A stretch of 64,000 bases of DNA from Eutypella sp. D-1 (taxonomy: Eukaryota; Ascomycota; Sordariomycetes; Xylariales; Diatrypaceae). Positions 23,798 through 36,985 of this stretch are shown in pieces. The stretch spans positions 496,001-560,000 of the forward strand of contig JAJTTP010000019.1 of assembly GCA_023313575.1 (NCBI GenBank), read 5' to 3'. How positions within the stretch are numbered: position 1 is the stretch's first letter; the number at the start of each line of letters is the position of its first letter. The position numbers and the translations under genes were made by a program. Below the pieces are notes generated by a model, which saw only the letters and a program-made list of their open reading frames with translations, was not told the DNA's origin and made no database searches.

Positions 23798-26700
23798 TGC
23801 GACTGGAATAAGACGGTTGCTGTCGCAGGACAGCTATACCGCGTCGGTTCACAAAATGTATATAAAACCGGAAGACTTTCGGTGGGCAGATGAACCTTGA
23901 CGGATCGTGTGATATCGAATGAAACAAACCTGCCACGCCCAGAGAATGCTGTTGGGTTGTTCTTGCTCTGCAAAGACGGCTCGATGGCGCACGGGTGGGG
24001 GAGTGAATGACTAAAGTATTAAACAGGCTTGCAGTGCGTCTGCAGCAACAGTGGTCATGAGGGGGAAAAGATTGAGGTCCCAACGGAAGGGTGTGTGTTC
24101 GGTACGACTATAACAGGGCTGCAACGAAACTGTCTAAAGGCTAGACTAAACCAGATAGAAACGATGCGACGAGAACAGAGGAGTGAGCGAGTGTAGGGAA
24201 GTAAATAGATTCAAGTAAGGTATACGGCAACAGAGGCTCTTGTAAGTGGCGGGTGAGAGTACGGTAATATAGTACAGCTCACTAGTAGTAGTAGATATGT
24301 AAGGATCTGGCTGTGGATACAACCTAGTTTAATATGATATACCCCTCGAAGTGCAGCTGGTGGAGTTTGGGAAGGTTAGGCGCATAAGTTAAAAGGGTGC
24401 TGCTTGGAGTGTTGGTCAAGAGAAGAGCCACAATCGAGAGCCACAATGAACGAGAGAATGATACACACATGCCCGAGCAAAGGTAGGGGAGGAAGTAGGG
24501 GCAAGAAGCTGAGGAACGTTGTTATGTATGTACGTACGCATGTAAGAGACGTGAGAACTCGGGAAGAAGTATTTGGGGCTTGACTGGGGGTTACATTATC
24601 AAGGGGGGGTGGGCGTGTGATGATGAATACACCGAGATTCAAAGGAAACCCCATAGTTATAGAAACAGTACTCCATACAGAGGTTATGGAGAACCAGATA
24701 CCGATGCATAACTTAGCTAACGACTTGGGTCTTGGGTACATACCTACTTACTTACATCTACTTACCTGAAGGTATATTGCGCATCCCTCCTAATGTATTG
24801 TACAGAAGGTACCAGGGTCATGGGTTCTTAGCCGACAAAGACAGAGGGGAGAGAGAGTCTGGTCATCGTCAGAGTACATAGTGTGTATGTAGCTGCATCG
24901 TTGTTCAGGGAGTGTCCACATTGGCCAATTGCTTCTAGAATAGAGATCGGAGTAAGGCCCTGTAAGTCATGAATAGCTGCTTGGGTGGGTACAGATGGAG
25001 CTCTCGGTTTGGGAAACCTCTTCGAGTTGTAGAGGTACAAGCCTAGACGGTCGCATTCAATTCGATCAAATCGCTAACGCCCACCCCCCTGCCCCCTGAT
25101 CCCTGACGGTAACTGTGGCTGTCCCCATAGCGTGTACCTTCATTTTTGCCAGTATTCCGAAGTAATAAGGTGAAAATCCATCTACGTTCGATTGGCAGAG
25201 CACCCCCCCCCCCCGCTCTCTCACTCCGGCTCGCCGCCTCTCATTATAGTATGTAATGCTGACAGAGGTGTTATCCATCGATAAAGCAGATGAAAGATGA
25301 CGGGTCTATGGCCGTATGTTGCAGGTGTAATCTTCGGGGGCAAATGAGAACAGCCCATATGGGATTTAAACCGACCAGTACATATGTTCTAGAGCTGGCA
25401 GGGTGGGAGGCAGCCGAGCGAAGCCAGTGGCAAAGGCGAAGGGACAAAGAAAGGCAAAGCCAACAGATGTGCCCCCGGCCCTTCCCAGCATCTAGAGCGT
25501 CAACGACCTTCCATCACCTGCCTTTGCACAGCGCAGAGACGATAGAAATGGTCTTATTCAACGTCGGATTGCGCGCGCAGCGCTGCTGTCCTCTCTTCGA
25601 GTCTTCTCTATCCAGACTCAACTGTCGGCGCGTGGGTATGTCTCGGCCGGGACAGCCCCCAAGCCAGACCGTCCCTCCCCGCCCACTCGGGTTCCGTTCA
25701 CATGGCAGAAGAATTAAAAGAGTTAGGGGCCTCGTAGCGGTGGGCCCCGAAACGAAAGCGCGCACACCCACGCACGCACAGCACACCGACATCGAATGTC
25801 GCCAAACCCACGCATCGGTAGCGTCATCATCGATCTGTCGTCATATGCCCAAAAAGCCGATCACCAGTAGCTTGATATATATCATGAGGTAAATATTGAC
25901 CGGTAGGTGCCTTGTTACCTTCGTGAAAAGAGGAAAAATACAACCACGTCCCGACCGAATATATATTTCGCATACCTCCCCCGAGTCATTCGATCTAGTT
26001 TCGTCGGCCCGTCGTTGGTCGCATGGCTACCGACTCTATACACTATGTAGATTCGTAGGGAGTAAGTCATAACGGGGCGAACTTCATAAGTTAGTGTCAG
26101 ATATTCTGCCGAAGCCGATATTTTCCGCATAACAACAAGTACATCGAAGGAAATCATCATTTACCATTTTGAATGATTTTAGGTAAGGCATGTATTATCA
26201 TCTGCACCGAAAAGTGAATGGATGTGTGAAATTTTCGAGGTTTTAGAATTTGTTAGCTCCCCCTTACGTTATATCAATCATATGTAGTACCTGCCTAGTA
26301 GCCACCGCTGTAAACACTTTACCTTTACTCCACCGCTCCTTCTACGACTCTGTATTATATGCGGCATATAGGATCGCAACTGCCTTTCATTAGGCGTTCT
26401 CCAGGTCCTCTCTCTCCGTTATTGTACCCAGGTAGTCATTTCCTCTGTTGACCATACCTAGGTAGCATGTTAATCCTGCTATTAGCATAAATATACCGAG
26501 GTAGACGTAAGCGCCCGCTTAATTTATTTGTGTCTAGTATGTGTAACGAATTAGCGCTAATTGATCTATCGCGACGGCAACATTTTGGCATTTTACCCTA
26601 CGTTCTTCTTTTACTTCCATTTTGTTCCATTTTCCAATTGGTGGCCGGCGCGCGTTGTGTTAGTTCGCAATGGCGCACACGCCAGAGATCTATAATCTAC

Positions 26701-29700
26701 ACTGGTCGCCAGGTATTCTGCTCACCTCGAGATGCACGAGAGCATCGTGAGTGGCTAGTTCGGACTACCTGCGGTAGTGGAATCGAGACAATTTTCAAAG
26801 GATGCTGGACACAATTCCTCCCACCCTTCCTTTGTGTCGCTGAGTCCGGGTGGCGGCCTGGGCCGGCCTTGCCGGGTCGAGAGCGATGTTTATCTACTAT
26901 GTAACTAGCTGGCGGCCACATGCAGCACAGCCATGTGCTTCAACGCGCTGTCCGACTCCCATTATTCGCCTTCTCAGCGTCGAAGTTTCAAAACCAGCGC
27001 TCTAGAACTTATTCCCGTGAGGTAGTCCACAAGGCGCGCCAGGTTCATCTCTCCGTGGGGGTGATGACGCAAGAATAACCTAACAAACATTTTGGCTTTT
27101 TTTCCTGCTCAGCAAGCAGTGTCTAGTTTGGACGCCGGCGACACCCTTCATTCTTCATACATAGATCGGCACCCCGAAGATACCTAGGGTAGTCAATAGT
27201 CGGTCCAACGCAACACCGCCACTCGGCCCGCCCATGGATCTTTTTATGCTGGACGCCTTCGAGCAGATCTGCATCCAGTCGGGTGCCAGTGCCCCATCTC
27301 CGTCTTAAAGATGACGCGCTTACCGACACTCGGGACGATAATGCGCGCAGCGCCCATTCACTCCCTGGCACCCCGCCCCGAGGCGTGTCAGGCCGGTGGG
27401 TTTTGCAATGCGTTACCTGGAAGGCGGGCGGGCATTTCTCGACATGGCAAGAATTGATATACGAGCTGAACGGCGGGAGCGCAGGGAGCATCAAAAAACG
27501 AAACAACCGACGTTCATTCCTGGGTGATCGGCGTCGGCATAGCCTAATCGGACAGAGTGGCAGAGAGATTGACAGATTAGATGGTTAGATCTCCCTGGAG
27601 CCAGCCCAGCTCTAGCAAAAAAAAAAGAAAACTATTTTTATTTTTACCCGCAAATCGCCCCAGAGAGATTAGCGAGCGTGCATCATCACCCTTGCGATGC
27701 ATAGTTTGAGAGGTCGTTTCCTACGGACGGGCACGCGATGAGACGGAGATACACGCATGACATTTGTGGCTTGAACGCGTGAGCGCAAATGCGTATGTAG
27801 AGAACTCTCTCAACTCTGAACTAGCCCCCACACGCGATCAGCACCGAGTAAACGATCTAACGTAGTCAAGTTACCTGAAACGGATAGATGGACTCTAAAA
27901 GACTGCCAGAGTCGAGCTGAGATGTTTCTCTCCATCATCACATCCCACGCACGTGTCAGTGTACTATGGTATCTTCTTAACCTCAATGGGCTCCATGCAG
28001 TTATGTGCATAAGTTATGTATCTCTTTTTGTGCATGCCTGTGCCCACATTAAGTAATATACCATTACTTAATCAGATATCTGCCGACTTTCAAGCTTGTA
28101 GCGGCCTGATACGCAACTACTGCAATCCAGTATTGCACTAATTTTCTCCCCACCATATATCCCATATTAATATATATCGTTCGTTCAGAAATCTGCGGTG
28201 AATTATAACTGTAGGACTTTTATGATGTGGATGACATCTACGTACACTAGAATAGAGTACCTGCACTGCAGTACCTTCAATGTCGCACTCTGGAACCTCC
28301 CTTCGATCGAGTATTGATCTAGCCCCAGTAGTACTAGGCTAATTACTCTATTACTGTAGGCAGGTTAGCTAGGGATGTCGAGGTACACAAGTTCCCTCTA
28401 GCGCGGCCTCGCCCGCCCAATATCCGCTGTTCCTTCCTCCCCTAGGCCTCTAAACCCTTCAACGCCCCTCCATCCTCTGCCTCTTTTGGGGTTCTCTTCC
28501 GCCGCTACGGGGCCCGGCTGGCCGGGATCCCCTCCTGCCCGCCCGCCCGCCGTCGGTCTTGGTTGGGCCTCTATTTTTTGGTGTTTTCCTACTTAGTACA
28601 TTTGGGTTTTCCAATCACAGAGGAATAGGAGCCAGCTCCCCCGAACTTGACGTCATTGATGACTTTTCTTTACCATTCCTGTATCGAAACAAGTCCCCCT
28701 TTGCCTGCGAGTGCCGAAATGTTTGTTTATGGACGGATATCGCATCGGCATTATGCAAGAGCTTCTGTATACTTGCCTGTGTACACGGCAAAATCAATTA
28801 AGGAAAATGTCCCCACACTAGTGCCTTCTATCACCATAACAGCAAGGCGTATAGCATATCACTACCGACTCTCAATTGGAATCCAACTAAGCCACCTCCT
28901 GTAGTTATGCGCTACGTAACTTCAACCAATATACTTTACTACGGAAATAGAAAACATTCACCGATGCGTAGATCAACTGGCCATTTCGAACATTTGATCT
29001 TCTCACAATAAACCCCAGCTCTTAGCCGGGATTATGTCATAGCGTTATATCTCAGGGGACGGAGTATTCAATTTTCGCATGAATTTTTTTCTTCTCGCTC
29101 GGCCTTCATTCGGACACGGCAGAGAAGTGCGTGCGCGTCAGCGTGCGCGAATGAATCTTTTCTTAGAGTGTGCTTACGAAGTCCGGCATGGAGAAGAGCA
29201 TGGAGGGTTCCACTTAAACGGAGAGTACTAGTGATATAACGGGCGCCGCTCCCGTCGATACGACGACAAACAGAGAGAGATCTGCACACGGATATCGAGG
29301 AGATCTATGACCCAGGCGAGATCTGGCAGATCCGACCCAGCGGCTGACTAACCCGTAGCACGGCGACGGACCTCTCTTCGCTCTTGGGCGGGCGACACCT
29401 AGTCTCGTCGCCCTATGCCGATCAAGGAAAGACACCGGAGGGAGAAATCACTCTGAGGTTTTTGTTTTTCTAATTACACTGCAAACGTTAAGTGCTCGCA
29501 TGGGAGTGGGAAATTGTTGAGGAGATACGGACATTGCAGTATGGCTGGTTCATGTGAGGCGCAACCCCGGATCTCCGGATCAGCTCCACCATGTGATTAC
29601 TTCCACTTGTTCGTGGTGTCTTGTATCAATAATATTTTTGGCCCTGGCTTTTTTGTATCGAGAATAATATAGCAATTGTCATTAATGCTGAAGTATCTAA

Positions 29701-32700
29701 ATTCCTTAAATCACAGTGAATATCATAGCTATCGTCCCAGAAGAATGTGTATAAGTGGTGAAGAATGAATCCCGCCTGTCCGGCGATGGCGTTCCGCCAC
29801 AAAATGTTCGAGAAAAAAAAAGGAATCCGAACCCGAGACGCGGCAATACATGAAAAGGAAGACACGCGTTGTTATCACGCCATGTGCATGTATCAATGAG
29901 CACGGGTAGGAGAGTGCCTCGTGGCCTCATTTGCAGGTGGCGCAGGCGTTTGTTGTTGTTTCTTTTTAGATAACCTATCAGCCTACGGAACCCCAACAGT
30001 CGCCTTCTTTTGCCATGATTCACATCGACGTGGCAGCGTGTATGGAAGAAAGGACGGCATTGGCCGGGTCCTCAGAGTGAAACAAGCGCCCCTGCCAATG
30101 AAGGTTGCCAGTCGTGGGTTCAGGGAAGAAAAGTATCACTGCATTGTTCGATCATGTGCAAGCGAGGTCCTCCAATTATAGAGATTTACAGGCCGTCACA
30201 CACTGTTTCGTCTGCTTGAAGTCGCCTTATCTTCGTGGCTTATTATCTACGGTGTATGCGTACGATGCCGCGGCCACGAATACTAACGCCCGGCTCTTTT
30301 TTTCCTTTTGAATTATTACCTAGTGAGTTCGACGGTTATTATAGGTGCATACGTAGATATAGAGAGACCTCAAGACGACCCAGCCTCAACACCAAATCAC
30401 CCATGATTAAGGGATTCTACGGCAGTAGAAATCATATACTTCGATCGTCGCAGACCCAGGAAAGTGACTGATAGGTGGGAGAGAATAGGAATGACAAGAG
30501 ACAAGACTCAGTTCACCAGCCTCATCCCATATCTAATGCGGCATCCACCTGACAGACTGGGCACACTTCTACCTAGCCACACTTTTTGCACTCCTATGAG
30601 TTCCCGATAGTGAGTACAAAAATGCCGTTGTGCATGCCAAGCTTTCCACAATGCAACGTCTGTCTGAGGTACACATGACCGTGCTAGATATGGAATGTCG
30701 TCTTTGAAAAACAATACCCATGTCATCAAGCACGGTTTTTTTATTTCCTGGACCCCTCTTGACAGGCACTACGGGAGGACGGGCCCGATGAAAGAGTAAG
30801 CATGACATGTCTCCATCCCCCCCTTAAGCCAGGTGACTTTATCTATACGGTTTATTTGATTACTTACAATCGCGCGTATAGTTGTACGCGACTATGTTTT
30901 CAAAAATTAGTATGACGACTCGTTAGTTCGCTGTCAGACGTGGCAGTCAGCTATACATCTCCATACCCCAAATGTAGTCCCATCTTGTGAGACAGATCTT
31001 CTCTGTGGAAGCCCCACGAGATCTCTTAGCCGAGAAAACTCACCTGCCGTGTACAACAACCCGTTACAGGCGCAGAGTGTAACGCTCATAAGCTGACCAG
31101 GTAGTTGATAGTAAGCCGTACGACCGGAAACGGAGTTCCACCAGGTGCCCCCCACTTGTGCCCGTGCCGTTGGGATAGGCGACGATCACTGACAGCCCGA
31201 AAATCCCCTTTTGCCCAGCCGGCCATTTTTTCATCCCGGCCGTCACTATCCCCCCGGGTGTCCTTCCCGCGCTCATGTCAAGCTCTTGGGAGTTGTCGAT
31301 CTTCTCGTGTCTGTAAACATGACAGCTGTGACCCCTGATGCTCGAACGATGGGAGACAAACGAAACATATACTTAAGAAGGGGATGAAGGAGCTAAAACG
31401 CATATATAGCTTACAGATGGGGCCCGATGTGGAGATCCGTGAGAGGACGCATCGCTGCTCCGGGCCATTTCTATAAAAGCGGTTGCTATAGGACGACCTA
31501 ACTGAACTAAGCAATACCTAAGTCCTCACATCATGCCTTTCTGGGGGGTCACTCCCCGCGCCCGCCTGGGCTCCCGCGTCCGCTGCATTGCGCGGCCGAC
31601 CAATATCACCTGAATTAATACTCCTGCTCCGCGCATACACCTGAATGTTGACGGCGCGTGGTCGAGGTTCTTGTTTTCTGACGGCGAGCGATACGAGAGC
31701 GTCGATCAAACCACGTAGTTAGCGCCAGATCCTCCTTCCATGCAAGAGCGCCTTGGTAGTTGACTAATACCAAACATAGCTTAGGTCAGGTCCTCCCCCG
31801 GAAATACAACCCGAGTGAATGGGATCCCGCTATACTCTATCGTGAGCGCCTTCGCGCGCGCGGAATCGATATGTAATCTCCGGGAGTGTAAAGCCGTTGT
31901 GCACGCGTCAAGTCGCATCGCATTGGGCTACGAGCACCGCGGTTAGTGCTCGAATAGTGGTTGCTATCTACCTATCTTATGGTGTTAGGGCGTCGCCGCG
32001 CCGCTAAGATGGGAACTTAAGCCTCTCTGCTGGACCCCCTTATTGCCTACTTCGTGCTTTAAGCCCGGACGTTCGACCTTAGAAGGACGAGCCAGGTAGT
32101 TGACGTGCGTCGACTAGCACACCCGACAACCGTTGGCGCCCCGTCTGCATTGTTCAAATTCTACATAGGGAATGACTGTGCGTCGGGGTGCTCGGCCGAG
32201 AATATCCTGCTCTGTCATGAACATGGAAACTTACCAAGTATGTGGTTAGTAACTTAGTAGCCCTACTTACTAGTTTCTGCTATGATTACCGAGTTGTTTA
32301 CTCATATTGGCATAGCATCCTCCTAGCCTTGCTCCATGCGACACCTATATTTGGAGTTTTATTCGGTAACATCCGCTAATTCCCTATGTCCTTGTTTTCA
32401 CGTCAAATGTCGAGCGAATATCTTTCCACGAAGCATGCGCGCACTGGCCAGATAGTTAGAGAAATGCAGTCTGCGTTGACGCACAAGGAATGCATGTTCG
32501 AATAGTGTATTTGGCGATCGCAAAGGTGGCGTGAGGCGGTGGCTGTGACCTGTCATCGCGAGACACTGTAGGTAGGCTCTCTAAGTTATTTGCGATCTCT
32601 GGTTCCCGCGCGGCTGGTACCGAAAGATCTAAGTAGTGTCTCGCAGCATCGAGTCACCCACCTTCAATTGCCCCTTGCCATATATGCATGCGAGTGAACT

Positions 32701-34250
32701 TCGCCCATGCCATCCACGACAACGGGACCGGCCCCCGCGACCGAATCAACGATCGCGTCTACATTTTCTTCTCATCCTTTACATTCGCCACCTGATAGGG
32801 CGGCAGGCGCTGACGGCTACGTTGGAGAACGGAGGTCTACCCAACTAGCATCTACCACTTACTATGCGCTGCCGAAATGAACGATTCGCGGTGGCGGCTA
32901 TTACCCTACTTGGGAGTCAGGCGAGGCGACGCGAGGCGACGCAAGGCTAGGGACCGCGATGCAAGAACCCTCGTGTTCAATCTGATATAATGGGATCTTT
33001 TTCCGCTTTGAAAATATATTATGCGTGCCCATGATCACATATATATGTACGTAATGCATCGTCCCTGCAGAAGATCATTCACCGGGCCTCCCCCTGTTAG
33101 ACCCTGAATTTTTCTTTCCTGCATTTTTCCCTAACCCGCGCGAGCAACCCGCGTAGGGAGATGATCGGCACTTTAGGTGGGTAGCTCTCCGGATAGCTCT
33201 GGTTAAGTAAGCTTGGGCGAAGGGCCAGGAGGGTGCACTGCCACGCCGCCCCCCGCCGATCACTTTCCGGTGCGTAGGAGAAATGTAACCCTTCTTTTGT
33301 TCGTTCGTCCGTGCAGCTGCCGTGTAGAACGGAGCGGGGACCAGATAGGGACCCTAGGATCTTGTTAGCGGTGGGGAAGATATCATCGTGCATATCTATC
33401 TATCCTACCCATGCAACCATTCGCACGAGTGCAACCTGTAGCAACCCCATTCGCGGGTACTATCCCGAAAAAAAAAATTATTTAGACGTTGAGGCTACGG
33501 GACTACCATTCCCCAGACCTGACGTCGCCTGAGCCTAGCGCCGGGGGTCGCTCGCCCTTGCATGTCGACGCGCAAACGCAGCTTGCACGGCTGCCGTCCC
33601 ATCACTACATATCACGGCCTTGTCTGCAGATGATCTGCACTGGTGCTATTTTTGGATCAGTGTCAAGCAGATGTAGTTAGACTGACGACTTTGTGATGCT
33701 TTTAGGTGCACTCGCCACACTGATATCATTGTGTAGGACCTAGAGGGGTGTGTCTATCAGATACTTTGGAAGATGTCGGAGTACTTCTAAGAGTTGTACT
33801 CGTCCATACGAACGGTATTTCATTTGCTATAGAGTCATTGCGCAGTGTTAGGGGTGCACAGTCAGGGGTAAAGCTCGCGAGTGGTCAGATGTAAGTGGAT
33901 GTGATGACGAGGCTCGCGGTTCACGAGATTGATCTTCACGGAGCTCTTGGAGTACGCGGGAGTTTCGTTCAATCTGGTAGAGATTCACAGTCCAAACAAG
34001 GCTCTGACCTTATTGGACTTAGGAAGTGAGGCTGTCTGTGATCTATTTCTCATGTAGAAAACGAGAATCGTGTGGTAGAACGGTACCTCGCCCGAGTCCA
34101 AGGGTAGGGGCTCGCGGCCTCAAACCAAAACCTTAATGCTTCTAGTATACAAGTCAGTGGAACAGTAATCTCGGTTACTTAGCTTACGATATTCTTCAAG
34201 TTGGGCAGGTCCTGGAGAACACCATTATCGTGACTGTAAGTTCGTAGATA
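23798..34250. other. gene desert; csp-2-like promoter at left, otherwise nothing recognised
   Basis: The first kilobase should be the promoter and leader of the Grainyhead-like gene. Further right there are only short or compositionally odd frames (200 codons at 25290..25892 plus strand, 127 codons at 27123..27506 minus strand) without motifs. A run of 12 C lies at 25203-25214. TACCTAGGTA-type sites occur at about 26430-26500. A GC-rich block with GCCCGCCCGCCCGCC-like sequence lies at 28400-28560. I see no RNA gene or transposon. Confidence 0.35.
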
Positions 34251-34259
34251 GGTTGCATC

Positions 34260-34565
34260 ATTAGAAGTCGTGCAAGCTTACGTTACACTATCCCCTATTA
34301 ACCCACCAAGGACGACCCCCACGATGGAGGATAGCAACCCGTCAGCAGCCTTTCGGGTCGGAGGAGTTCGACTCCTACTACCGTGGGATCGACTATGTAC
34401 GATGACATAGAAACCGAGGAGACTCCGAACAGTATTATACTAGCATTGATGGATTTCAGGATCTGCGCTGCGGAGAATGGAGAGATAGGAGTCGAGGTTG
34501 GCCACTACGATGCACGAGTCAATTACGAGCCCTCAACAACCAGGCCGGAATGCTGTGATTATATA
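34260..34565 (+). pseudogene. faint coding-like relic of unknown family
   Basis: One plus-strand frame gives protein-like sequence: PFGSEEFDSYYRGIDYVR, one TGA, then SIDGFQDLRCGEWRDRSRGW and on to LNNQAGML before another TGA. No family recognised. A small hairpin AGGAGT-TCG-ACTCCT lies inside. It may be chance; reported because the aromatic/acidic pattern looks unlike the surrounding frames. Confidence 0.15.
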
Positions 34566-35817
34566 CATTTATCTATATAAGGAGACTTCCTGTTTACAGG
34601 ACGGCCTACTCGATGTTCCTTTTCCTATTGCCCTGAATTGATACCATAAGCAGTGAGGCCGAGACAGCTGTAGCTAACAAGCCTGTCTGCCGTGCTGCGA
34701 GACCCATGGTTCGATTTTCCATCACCCTGCAGCAGCATGCTCGACCCTTAGCGGCATTAGGCCCTCGGCTTGATGTTCATATTGAGGTGTACGCCGCTAG
34801 GGAGGTAGAGACGAGTGCCAAGTTTTAGTGTTCAGTTCTTGACCTAGGACAATTAATTCAGCACATACATATATGCCACTCATATAATTCGCTCTCCTAT
34901 CCTACAACTAGGTAGTTCGTCCGGCACACCCGGCTACAACATGGGAAAGTCATCGGCGCGTGATGGTTCGATCGAATTTTGTCGAACTAGCTATGTTGAC
35001 TATGAAAAAATATCGCATTCCTATGTCGTTACTTAATAACCGTGGTATATGCCTCGTTTTGTTCCTTGGCGCGAGGGCGTATGCTCTGGCATGCTTACGC
35101 TACTAATCATTCTCTAAGTCAGGGTATAGTATCTTTGGAAACGTTACATAGGTGCGGGCTACATGCCCGACTACGAATAACTTTATCTTATACGTTATAA
35201 TTTATAGTCTTCTCAGCACTTTCCTATAGAGTCCAGCGCATAGCCGAGGGCAGACAAGCTGGTTGGGTTTGTTAGTATCGAAATGGAAGGCTCCAGTATA
35301 CTGACAAATAAACTGGGTTGAGAAAAGATGTCTGGAGGGTCGCTGGAAAACACGTTGACGGTGTGGCCTGAGTGAACTCGGAGTGGCGCTTACTCTTTTG
35401 GGTTCATGGAACTATCCGCCCCTATTCACGTAGAACCTGACCATACCTATGCATAAATACATACATACTACGTCTGCTAGCTTTCCTGTATATATTGTGA
35501 TAGATTGCCACTTACGCGGTCAAGTAGAGCTCTATTCGCGGGGTCTCGGCTCCTACCGATTTCCTCGGCACTCAAACTATTATTTTCTTCTACTGACTGA
35601 GGAGAAGCATGTATAAAGGGCTTTAAATACATCGCTTTACTCCATGTAGTACCTTTTACGGATATTGCCTTTTTCGTGTAGAAAACAACACTTTACTTTT
35701 AGTTAAATTGACGAGGAAAAGCTGTCGTCACATTACTTAATGAAATTTGCCGTCGTATATCGGATATTGAAGTGTCCATGAAAGATAAATATTAATTACA
35801 ACCAGACCCAGACCATT
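34566..35817. other. intergenic, nothing recognised
   Basis: No open frame of note and no repeat. Confidence 0.4.
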
Positions 35818-36985
35818 CTAGAATACTATACTTCCAATCATCGCTTGCTTGATGCTGCTCGTTGCTGAACGGGCCTTTGTCGCTCTCTTGGTCCCATCAT
35901 CATCGCTACTAATCTGATCAACACTCCCAGCTTGACTGGCACTGCCACTGATCAGTCTTACGCCGATATTTTGTTAGTTTCTGCCGTCGGCACCCGACCT
36001 GAAGTTATCGTCGCTCTCATAACCGCCCGGAGAACTACCGATTAAGCATGTATCTTCTAATGTTGTGCCCACTGCTGCAGCTAATACACCAGCGGCGACG
36101 GTCCCGGTGGCACTGCCACCACTAATTTCCACAGCTGCTAGTATCATTGACACCAATATTGCTCGTTGGCGTTGGCATCCATAGCAATGAATGCCTGACC
36201 TAGCATTACGACTGCCCCGAAAACAGAAGTATTGGTGATATCTCTTCCAAGTGTTTAAGTATCCAATTGTTCGCTAGGGTGCAGTTTCCCGTTCGGAGTT
36301 TTGTTCCTTTCATCTCCAGGAACAGCACTCTTAGGCAGCATCACACTGAAATAGCTTTCCTACTCAAGTGTCCTCTCGACCCTGACTTGAGAGACGTCTC
36401 GAAAGCAGATGGTCTGCTATTCATGTTCTGACGTGGCCACAAGCTCGTTGAACACTCTGGGGTACCGGATTTTGTAGAAAGCCCTCCCGACTAGCAACTT
36501 TGACATTGTTTGTCGTCAAGCTTGTAGATTTGATGCTCTCTTAGCGCGCCTGAGAAATTATTCTCTTGGTTCCCAGTACAATAGGAAGATACGAGAAGGT
36601 GAACCTTACTGAGCATTACCTGTTACAACCTTGGAAGAGTCTTTATGCCCGAAGCCCTACCGCTTTTGCTCTGAATTAACTCGCCCTATTGTAAGACCGA
36701 CGTAGAGATGCTAGGCCATGATTCCATATCGCCGGTCTGTCTTAGAAACGGCTTGACTCCCATTGTTTTCGACGCTGAGCGAGAGCCTGATAGCTGCTTG
36801 TTTCGCTTAACATGTTTGATCTTTTGAGTATTATTGGGTTTAGTAACGAATCGGATCGCGAAGCCTTTTCGTCCATCGTCACCCCACGGTAGCACTGACC
36901 TGGAAGCTAATCTGTATTCGTGTCTTGATAAAATCTGGACAACACTGTGGCCCATCTCCAGGGCTCGACTGATACAGACGACAAG
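35818..36985 (-). pseudogene. decayed coding region of unknown family
   Basis: Minus strand. From about 36985 to 36340 one frame stays open far more than chance would suggest, with only isolated stops (TAG, TAA, TAG, TGA): HSVVQILSRHEYRLASRSV, later GKKs/SKSGRASGIKTLPRL-type basic sequence. Reading then moves to a second frame (MLPKSAVPGDERNKTPNGK ... FGAVVMLGQAFIAMDANANE) and to a third (VSMILAAVEISGGSATGTV, LAAAVGTTLEDTCLIG, and after one TAA a Ser/Asp-rich tail VDQISSDDDGTKRATKARS) which ends in TAG at 35818. This is the look of an old gene with frameshifts and point stops. A Gly/Ala-rich hydrophobic stretch could have been a membrane or hydrophobic helix. I do not recognise the family, and RIP-like bias is not obvious. 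Confidence 0.3.

Noticed and set aside
24376..24741. 121-codon minus-strand frame upstream of the Grainyhead-like gene
   Set aside because: Low-complexity, in the expected leader/promoter; no reason to call a gene.
25290..25892. 200-codon plus-strand open frame
   Set aside because: Arg/Pro/His/Cys-rich translation without motifs in a locally GC-rich block; no splice partners or homologous look.
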